DNA of 64,000 nt from Streptomyces cacaoi. Lineage in GTDB: Bacteria; Actinomycetota; Actinomycetes; Streptomycetales; Streptomycetaceae. This document shows, piece by piece, positions 1 to 8,099 of this stretch (positions are counted from its first letter, which is position 1; every line of letters begins with the position of its first letter). The stretch is from the NCBI RefSeq assembly GCF_006539165.1, contig NZ_BJMM01000013.1, positions 122,222 to 186,221 on the forward strand, read 5' to 3'. A model generated the notes under the pieces. That model was not told the origin of the DNA. It did no database searches and saw nothing but the letters and a program-made list of their open reading frames with translations. The position numbers were made by a program, and so were the translations under genes.

Positions 1-148
1 ACGTCGACTTGCCGGAGCCGGACGGGCCGACGATGCAGAAGACCTCGCCGGACTTCACCTCCAGGTCGATGCCCTTGAGGACGTCCACGGCCCCGAAGGA
101 CTTGTGCACGGCCTCCGCCTTGACCATCGAGCTGTCCCTCGCGCTCAT
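1..148 (-). CDS. Amino-acid ABC transporter ATP-binding protein (N-terminal fragment)
   Basis: Only the first 49 residues lie in the window; the rest runs off the left edge. The fragment reads as a typical ABC ATPase N-terminus: a beta-strand region, a VHKSFGAVDVLKGIDL segment, and the Walker A motif GPSGSGKST at residues 41-49, which binds the ATP phosphates. Its ATG overlaps the stop of the upstream permease as ATGA, so the two are probably translationally coupled. With the permease and lipoprotein behind it, it should power uptake of a polar amino acid of the glutamate/glutamine class. That substrate is inferred from the permease family, not seen directly. Confidence 0.9.
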   Translation of the reverse strand, partial: MSARDSSMVKAEAVHKSFGAVDVLKGIDLEVKSGEVFCIVGPSGSGKST

Positions 149-1113
149 GCGCCGACTCCTCCCGCGCCCTGTGCTCCGGAGCCGGTGCCGCGGCCGAGCA
201 CGAACAGATTCTTGCGCACCCGCTGCCAGGGCGTGTCGGGCAGCTCCCGCAGCGAGCCCTTGGCGTAGCGGCGCTCCAGGTAGTACTGGCCGATGCTGAA
301 GACCGTGGTGATCGCCAGATACCAGACGGTGGCCACGAGCAGCAGTTCGACGACGGCGCTGGAGTTGTTGCCGATGTTCTGCGCCTTGCGCAGCGCCTCC
401 TCGTACATGACCACCGAACACAGCGACGAGGTCTTCAGCAGGTTGATGAACTCGTTGCCGGTGGGCGGCACGATGACCCGCATCGCCTGCGGCAGCACGA
501 TCCGCCGCATGTTCTGCGCCTGGGTCATGCCGAGCGCCTGCGACGCCTCCGTCTGCCCCTCGTCGACGGACTGGATGCCCGCACGGCAGATCTCGGCCAT
601 GTACGCCGCCTCGTTCAGACCGAGCCCGAGGAGCGCCGCCATGAACGGGGTCATGGCGTCCGTCATCTCGTCCTTGTAGATCGGCCCGAGGTTGATGATC
701 GGGAAGATCAGCGCCAGGTTGAACCACAGCAGCAGCTGGACGTAGACGGGGGTGCCGCGGAAGAACCAGATGTAGCCCCAGGCGACCGAGGAGGTCACCG
801 GGTTCTTCGACATCCGCATCACCGCGAGGACGATGCCCAGCACCAGGCCCATGATCATGGACAGCACGCTGACCACGATCGTGTTCTTGACGCCTTCGAG
901 GATTTGATCGTCGAAGAAGAAGTCCCCGACGGACTTCCACCGCAGATCGGCCCCGGCGACCGCGTTGACGAGCAGCCCCAGCAGCACGAGGACGACGACG
1001 GCGGCGACATAACGGCCCCAGTGCCGCACGGGAATGGCCTTGATGGCTTCGGGGGCGCCCGGTGCCGACGGCCCGGGCGCGTCCTCGGGCACCTTGTCGA
1101 TGCGTGTTGTCAC
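145..1113 (-). CDS. Polar amino-acid ABC transporter permease (HEQRO family)
   Basis: A 322-residue inner-membrane permease. A cytoplasmic N-terminus of about 30 residues precedes hydrophobic segments, and the EAA loop (GQTEASQALGMTQAQNMRR) that docks the ATPase lies in the C-terminal half, followed by LPQAMRVIVPP. This loop is characteristic of His/Glu/Gln/Arg permeases. I chose the GTG at 1113 because a GGAGAGG Shine-Dalgarno sits just upstream and the protein then starts in a normal place; the longer reading frame to 1410 lacks support. The stop overlaps the ATPase start. One permease encoded with one ATPase suggests a homodimeric channel. Confidence 0.9.
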   Translation of the reverse strand: MTTRIDKVPEDAPGPSAPGAPEAIKAIPVRHWGRYVAAVVVLVLLGLLVNAVAGADLRWKSVGDFFFDDQILEGVKNTIVVSVLSMIMGLVLGIVLAVMRMSKNPVTSSVAWGYIWFFRGTPVYVQLLLWFNLALIFPIINLGPIYKDEMTDAMTPFMAALLGLGLNEAAYMAEICRAGIQSVDEGQTEASQALGMTQAQNMRRIVLPQAMRVIVPPTGNEFINLLKTSSLCSVVMYEEALRKAQNIGNNSSAVVELLLVATVWYLAITTVFSIGQYYLERRYAKGSLRELPDTPWQRVRKNLFVLGRGTGSGAQGAGGVGA

Positions 1114-1153
1114 GGTCTTGCCTCTCCGTGTCCTAGGTGTCCGTACGGCCCGC

Positions 1154-2104
1154 TCAGGCGCCGGAGTTGATCTTCGCGGAGGAGACGCCACCGTCCTCGA
1201 CGCCCCACTTGGCGAGCGCCTTCTCGTAGCTTCCGTCCTTGATGATCGCGGCGAGGGCTTCCTTGAGGGCGTCGCGGAGTTCGGTGTTGTCCTTGCTGAC
1301 GGCCATGCCGTACGGCGCGGACTCCATCTGCTCGCCGACGACCTCGAAGTCCGCCGCGGACTTGGCGGCGAACGCGGCGACGGGGAAGTCGGAGACGTCG
1401 GCGACGACACCGCCCGCCTTCAGCCGCACGCGGGCCTCGTCGTCGGTGTCGTACGCCTCGACGGAGATCGCCTTCTTGCCGTCCGCGCGGCACTTCTTGG
1501 TCTGCTTCTTGAGGATCTCGTGCGAGGTGGTGCCGCGCTGTGTGGCGACCTTCTTGCCGCACATCTGCTCCACCGTCTCGATCTTGTCGGGGTTGCCCTT
1601 CTTGACGAGGATCGAGGAGCCGGCGGTGAGGTAGTCGACGAAGTCCACCCCCTTTCCGGCCTTCTTGCCCTTCTCGTCCAGTCCCTCGCGCCGGTCCCTG
1701 GTGTCCGTCATGGCGGACATGATCAGGTCGAAGCGGCCGGTCTGCATCGAGGTGATGAGCCCGTCGAAGGTGCCGTTGGTGAACTGGAAGCTCACCCCGA
1801 GCTTCTTGCTCATCGCCTGCGCGAGGTCGGGGTCGAGCCCGACGATCTCCGCGCCCTGCTTGTACTCCATGGGCCGGTACGCCGCGTCCGAGCCGACCTT
1901 GATGACGCCGGCGTCCTGGATCTCCTTCGGCAGCTTCTTGAACAGCGGTGCGTCGCTGCCCGAGCCGCCGCCCTGCGCGCTGTCCAGCTGGTTGCCGCAG
2001 CCCGCCAGCAGCAGGGCACCGGTGACCGCGAGGGCCGCGGGCACGAGGGGGCGGGAGCGCCGCGCGCGGGGGCGGGCGCCCGACGGGCGGGTACCGGCGG
2101 TCAT
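1154..2104 (-). CDS. Amino-acid ABC transporter substrate-binding lipoprotein
   Basis: A 316-residue extracellular solute-binding protein (SBP_bac_3 type). A basic N-terminus and hydrophobic stretch end in the lipobox LLAGC with Cys36 as lipidation site. The mature part has the family pattern VIKVGSDAAYRPMEY near the start and FDLIMSAMTDT in the middle. The ATG at 2104 follows a GGAGGA Shine-Dalgarno. It captures the amino acid outside the cell and hands it to the permease encoded 40 bases downstream. It is the first gene of the transporter operon, so the promoter should lie between 2105 and 2841. Specificity is unproven. Confidence 0.92.
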   Translation of the reverse strand: MTAGTRPSGARPRARRSRPLVPAALAVTGALLLAGCGNQLDSAQGGGSGSDAPLFKKLPKEIQDAGVIKVGSDAAYRPMEYKQGAEIVGLDPDLAQAMSKKLGVSFQFTNGTFDGLITSMQTGRFDLIMSAMTDTRDRREGLDEKGKKAGKGVDFVDYLTAGSSILVKKGNPDKIETVEQMCGKKVATQRGTTSHEILKKQTKKCRADGKKAISVEAYDTDDEARVRLKAGGVVADVSDFPVAAFAAKSAADFEVVGEQMESAPYGMAVSKDNTELRDALKEALAAIIKDGSYEKALAKWGVEDGGVSSAKINSGA

Positions 2105-2841
2105 GGGTCCTCCTGCGGGGTGGGGCGGCAGCCGTACGGTCGTGCACACACCTTCGGATGTCGCGACCTCGTCCGGATGCGGGACGGATGGGGGGCATCT
2201 TGCCATCCGGACATCGGGCTGCACGCCGCCCGCGAGGTCAAAATCGGATAACGGACCTGCGGTTCCGGATACAGGGCGCCGTCCACCGCGTAAGGGGCGA
2301 CCGGGCACCTTTCCCAACAGCCCACGCGGCACGGCGGGATGAGCCGGAGGGCTCTCGGCCGGGGCGGCGCACCCGTCCTCCGGGGGCCGGATCCGCGGCG
2401 CCCGGCGACCCGGCGCGGTACGTCCCGCCGCACGCCTCGTCTCACTGTGCGGACATCCGGGCCGGGAGGGGAACTTCGCCCGGACTCCCCCCTGTTCGGG
2501 ATCGTTCCGGAGCAACCGGACTGTTCGGGACCCACCGGACCGGCCGGCGCCCCGGCGGCGGGCGGCGACGGCGCACCGGATACCGCGCCGGGGCACGAGC
2601 GGGGCTCGCGGACCACTGCACCCGGGCTGGATCGAGGTCGTCGCCACCGGCCCCCGTCGGGTAGAAAGGTCGATTACACCCCTCACCTGGGGACCAGGGC
2701 ACGTGTGCGGCGTGCCCGGCGTCCGTACCTCCCTCCGGGCAGCGGCCAACCGCTCTCCCGGGAAGCGGACGCGGTGCCCGCCCGTTCCTCACAGCAGGGA
2801 GCGGTCACCCTCACCGACATCAGACAAAAGGGGTTCACACA
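2105..2841. other. Intergenic region between transporter operon and malic enzyme gene
   Basis: About 740 bases separate the two divergent genes. The open frames here do not look like proteins (arginine/proline-rich shadows). The region must hold promoters for both directions, but I cannot place convincing -35/-10 pairs. A short hairpin with GGATGG/CCATCC arms sits near 2188-2210. No RNA gene is recognised. Confidence 0.4.
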
Positions 2842-4038
2842 GTGGCAGCGGAGATCGTCAATCAGAAGGACGGGCTGGAGGACGACGTCATCGATCCGGC
2901 CTTCGCCCTGCACAGGGGCGGCAAGATGGCCGTGCAGGCGACCGTGCCGGTGCGCGACGCCGACGACCTGTCCCTCGCCTACACGCCCGGCGTCGCCAAG
3001 GTTTGCAGCGCCATCGCCGAACAGCCCGACATGGTCGACGACTACACCTGGAAGTCCCAGGTGGTCGCTGTGGTGACGGACGGCAGCGCGGTGCTCGGTC
3101 TGGGCGACATCGGCCCGGGCGCCTCGCTCCCCGTGATGGAGGGCAAGGCCATCCTCTTCAAGCAGTTCGGCGGCGTGGACGCGGTGCCGCTCGCGCTGGA
3201 CACCCAGGACACCGACGAGATCGTCGCCACGGTCTCCCGGCTCGCCCCGTCCTTCGGCGGCGTCAACCTGGAGGACATCGCGGCCCCCCGCTGCTTCGAG
3301 ATCGAGGCACGGCTGAAGGAAGCGCTGGACATCCCGGTCTTCCACGACGACCAGCACGGCACCGCGATCGTCACGCTGGCCGCCCTGCGCAACGCGGCCA
3401 AGCTGAACGGGCGCACGCTGGGCGAGCTGCGCGCGGTCATCTCCGGTGCGGGCGCGGCCGGTGTCGCGATCGCCCGGATCCTGATCGAGGCGGGCATCGG
3501 CGACGTGGCGGTCTGCGACCGCAAGGGCGTCGTCTCGCAGGACCGGGAGGACCTCACGGCGGTCAAGCGCGAGCTGGCCGGCTTCACCAACAAGGCGGGC
3601 CGCACGGGCTCGTTGGAGGCCGCGCTGGACGGCGCCGACGTCTTCATCGGCGTCAGCGGCGGCACCGTCCCCGAGGACGCGGTGGCGCGGATGGCCGAGG
3701 GCGCCTTCGTCTTCGCCATGGCCAACCCGAACCCGGAGGTCCACCCGGACGTCGCCCGCAAGTACGCGGCCGTGGTGGCCACCGGACGCAGCGACTACCC
3801 GAACCAGATCAACAACGTGCTGGCCTTCCCCGGGGTGTTCGCGGGCGCGCTCCAGGTGCGGGCGACGGACATCACCGAGGGCATGAAGCTGGCCGCCGCC
3901 GAGGCGCTGGCCGCGGTCGTCGCGGACGAGCTGAGCGCCGAGCGCGTCATCCCCTCGCCGTTCGACGAGCGGGTCGCCCCGGCGGTGACCGCCGCCGTGG
4001 CCGCCGCGGCCCGCGCCGAGGGCGTCGCCCGCCGCTGA
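2842..4038 (+). CDS. NADP-dependent malic enzyme
   Basis: A 398-residue malic enzyme that oxidatively decarboxylates L-malate to pyruvate plus CO2, linking the TCA cycle to pyruvate and NADPH supply. Visible signatures are SLAYTPGVAKVC near residues 44-55 (substrate pocket), FHDDQHGTA near 168 (divalent-metal ligands) and the dinucleotide-binding ISGAGAAGVAIA near 202. The length matches the short, single-enzyme bacterial form without a phosphotransacetylase tail. The GTG start has a modest AAGGGG site upstream. NADP rather than NAD preference is taken from Streptomyces homologues. It is monocistronic, ending at the terminator at 4079. Confidence 0.93.
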   Translation: MAAEIVNQKDGLEDDVIDPAFALHRGGKMAVQATVPVRDADDLSLAYTPGVAKVCSAIAEQPDMVDDYTWKSQVVAVVTDGSAVLGLGDIGPGASLPVMEGKAILFKQFGGVDAVPLALDTQDTDEIVATVSRLAPSFGGVNLEDIAAPRCFEIEARLKEALDIPVFHDDQHGTAIVTLAALRNAAKLNGRTLGELRAVISGAGAAGVAIARILIEAGIGDVAVCDRKGVVSQDREDLTAVKRELAGFTNKAGRTGSLEAALDGADVFIGVSGGTVPEDAVARMAEGAFVFAMANPNPEVHPDVARKYAAVVATGRSDYPNQINNVLAFPGVFAGALQVRATDITEGMKLAAAEALAAVVADELSAERVIPSPFDERVAPAVTAAVAAAARAEGVARR

Positions 4039-4078
4039 GCCGCGCTCCGGCGGCCCGCCCGGCGGAGCCGGAGACCGC

Positions 4079-4113
4079 GAAGGGGCCGCTCCCCACGAGG
4101 GGGCGGCCCCTTC
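4079..4113. terminator. Terminator after malic enzyme
   Basis: Perfect 11-bp inverted repeat: GAAGGGGCCGC at 4079-4089 and GCGGCCCCTTC at 4103-4113, with a 13-nt loop. It lies between convergent genes and could serve both. Confidence 0.8.
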
Positions 4114-4190
4114 GGCGTGTGCGCCGCGCGACGGTCCGTGAACGCGCCCGTCGCGCCCGGGTGTTCGGCGTCCGCCGGCGCTCCCGTGCC

Positions 4191-4976
4191 TCAGCGCACC
4201 GCGAGGACCATCGCGTCGCTGGGCGAGGCCCACACCGTGCGGGCCTCGCCGAAGCCGCCCTGGCAAAGGGTGTCGGCGTGCCAGCGGGCGCTGGGGAACT
4301 CCTCGGAGTTGTGGTCATGGGTGACCTCCGCGGGGTTGCCGAACAGCCGGAAGCGCTCCTCGGCCACCTCGCGCAGCCCCGGGTCCCGGGACAGCTCGCG
4401 CCACCAGCCGCCCCAGTCCAGCTGCCCCTCCGCCTTCTTGCGCTCGCGCTGCGCCTCGGCGTGCGCCTCGACGGCCGCGTCGATCCGCGGTGTGCCCTCC
4501 TCGGGCATGTGGTCGGCGTTCAGGAAGACGCCGCCCTCCCGCACCAGCCCGGCGAGCTGTCCGTAGAGCGCGCGCAGCTCGGCAGCGCGCATCCAGTGCA
4601 GCGCGGTGGCGGTCAGGATCGCGTCGAACGGCCCGGCGGGCAGCGCGGCCGTCCACTCCGGGTCGTTCAGATCGGCCGAGCGGAACTCCACACGTGAGTC
4701 GCCCGCGAAGGTGCCGCGCGCGATCGCCAGCAGCGCCGGGTCGCGGTCGACGCCGACGGCGGTGGCCTTCGGCAGCCGCTCCAGCAGCCGGGCGGAGATG
4801 GTGCCCGTACCGCAGGCGAGATCGAGCACCCGGGGCGCGGGGCCGGCGAACGCCTCGACCATGTCGAGCATGACCCGGAACCGCTCCTCGCGGTCGGGGA
4901 GGTACCACTCCTGCTGGCGGTCCCAACTCGCCTGCCAGCCCTGCCAGTCGACTCCGCTTGTCGCGTCGGTCGTCAT
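4191..4976 (-). CDS. SAM-dependent class I methyltransferase
   Basis: A 261-residue cytoplasmic methyltransferase. Motif I, VLDLACGTGTISA, at about residues 51-63 forms the SAM-binding loop, followed by an acidic VGVDRDP and an SADLNDP segment. An ATALHW motif occupies the catalytic region. The ATG at 4976 has a strong GGAGGGGG site. The substrate cannot be read from sequence. The gene diverges from the CGNR zinc-finger gene, and the intergenic region holds a direct repeat of TGAGCYATTAC, so the pair may share regulation. Confidence 0.85.
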   Translation of the reverse strand: MTTDATSGVDWQGWQASWDRQQEWYLPDREERFRVMLDMVEAFAGPAPRVLDLACGTGTISARLLERLPKATAVGVDRDPALLAIARGTFAGDSRVEFRSADLNDPEWTAALPAGPFDAILTATALHWMRAAELRALYGQLAGLVREGGVFLNADHMPEEGTPRIDAAVEAHAEAQRERKKAEGQLDWGGWWRELSRDPGLREVAEERFRLFGNPAEVTHDHNSEEFPSARWHADTLCQGGFGEARTVWASPSDAMVLAVR

Positions 4977-5010
4977 GCCCCCTCCTCGGCGTAATACCCT
5001 CGTTCTGGAT

Positions 5011-5077
5011 TGAGCCATTACCGACGATAGACCGCCCGCCGTAAGGACCACAAGTGGAACTGAGCTATTACTCCGAT
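5011..5077. promoter_or_regulatory. Direct repeats between methyltransferase and CGNR genes
   Basis: TGAGCCATTAC at 5011-5021 and TGAGCTATTAC at 5061-5071 differ at one base and start exactly 50 bp apart, about five helical turns. The second copy lies inside the first codons of the CGNR gene. They could be paired operator half-sites, or chance. Confidence 0.3.
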
Positions 5078-5719
5078 ATGGCTGTGCGCTTGGTGAACAC
5101 CGAGCAGCCCGAGCGCGGCACCGACACCCTCACGTCCATCGCCTCGGTCCGGGACCTGTGCGGCCCGAACCAGACAGTGGCCCGCAAGGCGACCGAAGGG
5201 GACGTGTCCCGGCTGCGTGCCGTCCGCACCCGGCTGCGCGCCGTGTTCACCGCCGCGTCCGAGGGCGACGAGGTACGGGCGGTCGACCTGCTCAACGCCC
5301 TGCTGATGGAGTTCCCCACCAGCCCCCAGATCTCCGGCCACGAGTACCTCGACGACGAGGGACGCCCCCGCTGGCACATGCACCTGGCCGAACAGCCCGC
5401 GAACGCGGCCGCCGCCTACGCCGCCACGGCCTGCATGGGCCTGGCCTTCCACCTCACGGAACTGGGCGTCGAGCGGCTCGGCATCTGCCAGGCGACCCCG
5501 TGCCGCAACGCCTACCTGGACACGTCGACGAACCGGTCCCGCCGCTACTGCTCGGACCGCTGCGCGACCCGCGCCAACGTGGCCGCCTACCGCGCCCGCA
5601 AGCGCCTGGAGAGCAGCCTGGAGGACGAGCGCGCCGCCCCGCCCGAGCGCGGGCGCAGCGGGCCCACCAGCGGCCGCACGGCCCCGGAGGACCAGCGCAC
5701 CGCCGACCCCATCGAATGA
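5054..5719 (+). CDS. CGNR zinc-finger (ABATE-like) protein
   Basis: A 221-residue protein with an N-terminal helical stress-sensing-like region (residues 1-140) and a C-terminal zinc finger of the form CQATPCRNAYLDTSTNRSRRYCSDRC, then an ARANVAAYRARKR basic helix. This is the CGNR/ABATE layout, usually interpreted as a DNA-binding regulator. The start is a GTG behind a GTAAGGACC site. The last 45 codons overlap the 3' end of the convergent sodX gene by 133 bp. The tail after residue 190 is proline/arginine-rich and may not be structured. Target genes are unknown; the divergent methyltransferase is the obvious candidate. Confidence 0.8.
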   Translation: MELSYYSDMAVRLVNTEQPERGTDTLTSIASVRDLCGPNQTVARKATEGDVSRLRAVRTRLRAVFTAASEGDEVRAVDLLNALLMEFPTSPQISGHEYLDDEGRPRWHMHLAEQPANAAAAYAATACMGLAFHLTELGVERLGICQATPCRNAYLDTSTNRSRRYCSDRCATRANVAAYRARKRLESSLEDERAAPPERGRSGPTSGRTAPEDQRTADPIE

Positions 5720-6090
5720 ACCCCGCGCGGCGGGCGCACCCGCAGCCACGCCCGCGCGATCACCAGCTCGTCCGGCACCGCACCGAACTCCCTGCTGTCG
5801 TTCACGACCAGCGGGTTGTCCCCCCGCACCCACCAGCCGCCGTCGCACCGCTCCACAGCGCGCTTGACGATCAGCAGATCGTGCTGGAACGGGTGCCGCA
5901 GCACCACGATGTCCCCCGTGCGCACCGGTGCGCCGTACCGGACCACCAGCTGGTCACCGGGCAGCAGCGTCGGCTCCATCGACGGGTTGTAGACCTCTGC
6001 CAGGCCGATGCGCCCCAGCGGGCCCCGGCCGCCGTGCTCCGGGTCCGTACGTTCCACCAGTTGGCCGTACTCGCGCGTCCGCTCCGGCAT
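5587..6090 (-). CDS. sodX: Nickel-type superoxide dismutase maturation protease
   Basis: A 167-residue S26-family (signal-peptidase-like) protease expected to remove the leader of the NiSOD precursor encoded divergently next door. The catalytic serine is Ser37 in YNPSMEPTL; the general-base lysine is Lys76 in LLIVKRAVE. GDNPLVVNDSREFG is a third conserved box. No membrane anchor is evident, as expected for a processor of a cytoplasmic protein. ATG at 6090 follows a GGAGGCGGAG site. The conserved fold ends near residue 120; the remaining arginine/serine-rich tail overlaps the CGNR gene in antisense. Confidence 0.9.
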   Translation of the reverse strand: MPERTREYGQLVERTDPEHGGRGPLGRIGLAEVYNPSMEPTLLPGDQLVVRYGAPVRTGDIVVLRHPFQHDLLIVKRAVERCDGGWWVRGDNPLVVNDSREFGAVPDELVIARAWLRVRPPRGVHSMGSAVRWSSGAVRPLVGPLRPRSGGAARSSSRLLSRRLRAR

Positions 6091-6253
6091 CTTCTCCGCC
6101 TCCGGTCCTCCGGACCGCGACCGGTCCGTTTAATCCAGCAGATCCAGACTGTCACTGGACTTTTGTCCTAAGCCCGTGGGGGCACACGCGAAAAGACTTC
6201 CCACACGGAGTAATGTCGCATGTGAGAAGACGATCACGAGGAAGGACAGCTTT

Positions 6254-6649
6254 ATGCTCTCCCGCCTGTTCGCCCCCAAGGTGCAGGTCAGCGCACACTG
6301 CGACCTGCCGTGCGGTGTCTACGACCCGGCCCAGGCCCGGATCGAGGCCGAGTCCGTGAAGGCCATCCAGGAGAAGTACCAGGCCAACGACGACCCGCAC
6401 TACCGGATGCGTGCGACCACCATCAAGGAGGAGCGCGCCGAGCTGGCCAAGCACCACGTCTCGGTGCTGTGGAGCGACTACTTCAAGCCTCCGCACTTCG
6501 AGAAGTACCCCGAGCTGCACCAGCTCGTGAACGACACCCTGAAGGCGCTCTCCACGGCCAAGGGGTCCACCGACCCGGCCACCGGCCAGAAGGCGCTGGA
6601 CTACATCGCCCAGATCGACAAGATCTTCTGGGAGACCAAGAAGGGCTGA
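6254..6649 (+). CDS. sodN: Nickel superoxide dismutase
   Basis: A 131-residue precursor of NiSOD, which disproportionates superoxide to O2 and H2O2 in the cytoplasm. A 14-residue leader (MLSRLFAPKVQVSA) is followed by HCDLPCGVYDP: after cleavage His1, Cys2 and Cys6 become the nickel-hook ligands. The remaining sequence is the four-helix bundle that forms the hexamer. ATG at 6254 has GAGGAAGG at good spacing. The neighbour sodX supplies the protease. In Streptomyces, nickel availability controls SOD choice through Nur; I do not see a convincing Nur box here. Confidence 0.97.
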   Translation: MLSRLFAPKVQVSAHCDLPCGVYDPAQARIEAESVKAIQEKYQANDDPHYRMRATTIKEERAELAKHHVSVLWSDYFKPPHFEKYPELHQLVNDTLKALSTAKGSTDPATGQKALDYIAQIDKIFWETKKG

Positions 6650-6743
6650 CGCCCCGGCACTTCACGCGCACTCGCGCGGTCCTGCCGAGCAGGCCGGACT
6701 CTTCGTGAACGGGCCCGTCCGGAGAACCTCCGGACGGGCCCGT
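6650..6743 (+). ncRNA. sodN 3' UTR, candidate s-SodF-like small RNA
   Basis: The 94 bases from the sodN stop to its terminator correspond in position to s-SodF, a processed 3'-UTR RNA that in S. coelicolor silences the iron SOD mRNA. The stretch ends in an exceptionally stable hairpin. The pairing region to sodF cannot be tested because sodF is not in the window. Confidence 0.45.
6709..6743 (+). terminator. sodN terminator
   Basis: Perfect 16-bp stem: ACGGGCCCGTCCGGAG at 6709-6724 and its complement at 6728-6743, with a 3-nt loop. It would also protect a 3'-derived RNA from exonucleases. Confidence 0.9.
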
Positions 6744-6852
6744 CGCCGTCTCCCCGGCCGGACGGGAGGAATCCGGGAGATCATCTCCCGCCCGGCGGCC
6801 GGGCGTCGGCGCCTCCGCCGCCCAAGCGGCGCCCGCCCCGCCGGAGTTCCGC

Positions 6853-8049
6853 TCAGCGGGACGCGAGCCGCCACAGGCTGGTGACCTCGGCGGCCCGGGC
6901 GGCGTGCAGCGGGTCGTCGGGGTCGCTCGCGCGGGCGTGGGCGGGGCGGGTGTCCAGGCGGTCCACGACGCGCAGGCCCGCGGCCTCGATCCAGCCGCAC
7001 AGCTCGGCACGGCTGCGCAGCCCCAGGTGTTCGGCGAGGTCGGACAGGATCAGCCAGCCCTCGCCGCCGGGCGCCAGCCGCGGGGCGAGCCCGTCCAGGA
7101 AGCCGCGCAGCATCCGGCTGCCGGGGTCGTAGACGGCCTGCTCCAGCTCGGACGCGGGCTTGGCGGGGACCCAGGGCGGGTTGCAGACGACGACGTCGGC
7201 GGGGTGTGCCGGGCCGCTCCCGGGCGGGTAGAGATCCGCGCCGCACACCCGGACCGTCTCCGCGGCGCCCAGCCGCCGGACGTTCTCCTCCGCGCAGGCC
7301 AGCGCCCGCTCGGCGGCGTCCGTGGCGACGACGCGGCCGACCCCGCGCCGGGCCAGCACGACGGCGAGCACGCCCGTGCCCGTCCCGATGTCGAACGCCG
7401 TCAGCGAGCCGGGATCGCCGGGCAGCGGCGCCCGCGCGACCAGGTCGACGTACTCGCCCCGCACGGGCGAGAAGACGCCGTGGTGCGGGTGCACCCGGTC
7501 CCCGCCCAGCGCGTCCACGGGCACCCCGGTACGCCGCCACTCGTGGGCCGAGAGCACGCCGAGCAGCTCCCGCAGCGCCACCAGGGCCGGCCCGTCGCCG
7601 GGCCGCGCCGGGCCCCAGGCGGCGGTGCAGGCGGCGTCCACGTCGGGGGCGCGGCGCAGCGGGACCTCGTAGCGGCCGTCCGGGGTGGTCTCCAGCGGGA
7701 CGAGCAGCATGCCGAGCACCCGCGTCCTGCGGGAGCGGGCCTGCCGGTAGCGGTGGAAGGTCTCGCGCGGGCCGGCGCCCGGCTTCGGTTGCTTGCGGTC
7801 CACCCGGCGGCCGAGCGCGGCGAGCAGCTGCCGGGCGCCGTGGTGATCGCCCCGCCACAGCAGCGCGGTACCCTCGCAGGCCAGCTTGTAGGCGGTGTCG
7901 GCGGGCATCCGGTCGTCGGCGACCCGTACCCACCGGGGTGGTCGCGCCCCGCTGCCGGACCGCCAGCGGGCGTCGCGCTCCACGCCGTCCTCGCTCCAGC
8001 GGACCCGCTCCGCACCGGCCCGCGGCTGCCGCTCGTCTTCTGTACGCAC
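6853..8049 (-). CDS. HemK-like N-methyltransferase
   Basis: A 398-residue protein: an N-terminal region of about 200 residues without a motif I know, then a class I methyltransferase domain with FDIGTGTGVLAVVLARR (SAM loop), VVATDAAE and the catalytic NPPW tetrapeptide near residue 290. The NPPW signature fits methylation of an amide or amino nitrogen, as in PrmC/RlmG-type enzymes. The GTG at 8049 is the most plausible start but lacks a good Shine-Dalgarno, so the N-terminus is uncertain. Target (protein glutamine, rRNA base or small molecule) is unknown. Confidence 0.8.
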   Translation of the reverse strand: MRTEDERQPRAGAERVRWSEDGVERDARWRSGSGARPPRWVRVADDRMPADTAYKLACEGTALLWRGDHHGARQLLAALGRRVDRKQPKPGAGPRETFHRYRQARSRRTRVLGMLLVPLETTPDGRYEVPLRRAPDVDAACTAAWGPARPGDGPALVALRELLGVLSAHEWRRTGVPVDALGGDRVHPHHGVFSPVRGEYVDLVARAPLPGDPGSLTAFDIGTGTGVLAVVLARRGVGRVVATDAAERALACAEENVRRLGAAETVRVCGADLYPPGSGPAHPADVVVCNPPWVPAKPASELEQAVYDPGSRMLRGFLDGLAPRLAPGGEGWLILSDLAEHLGLRSRAELCGWIEAAGLRVVDRLDTRPAHARASDPDDPLHAARAAEVTSLWRLASR

Positions 8050-8099
8050 CGGGAAAGGGTAGGCCGACTCCGGGGACGCGCCGCCCCGGTGCCCGCCGC

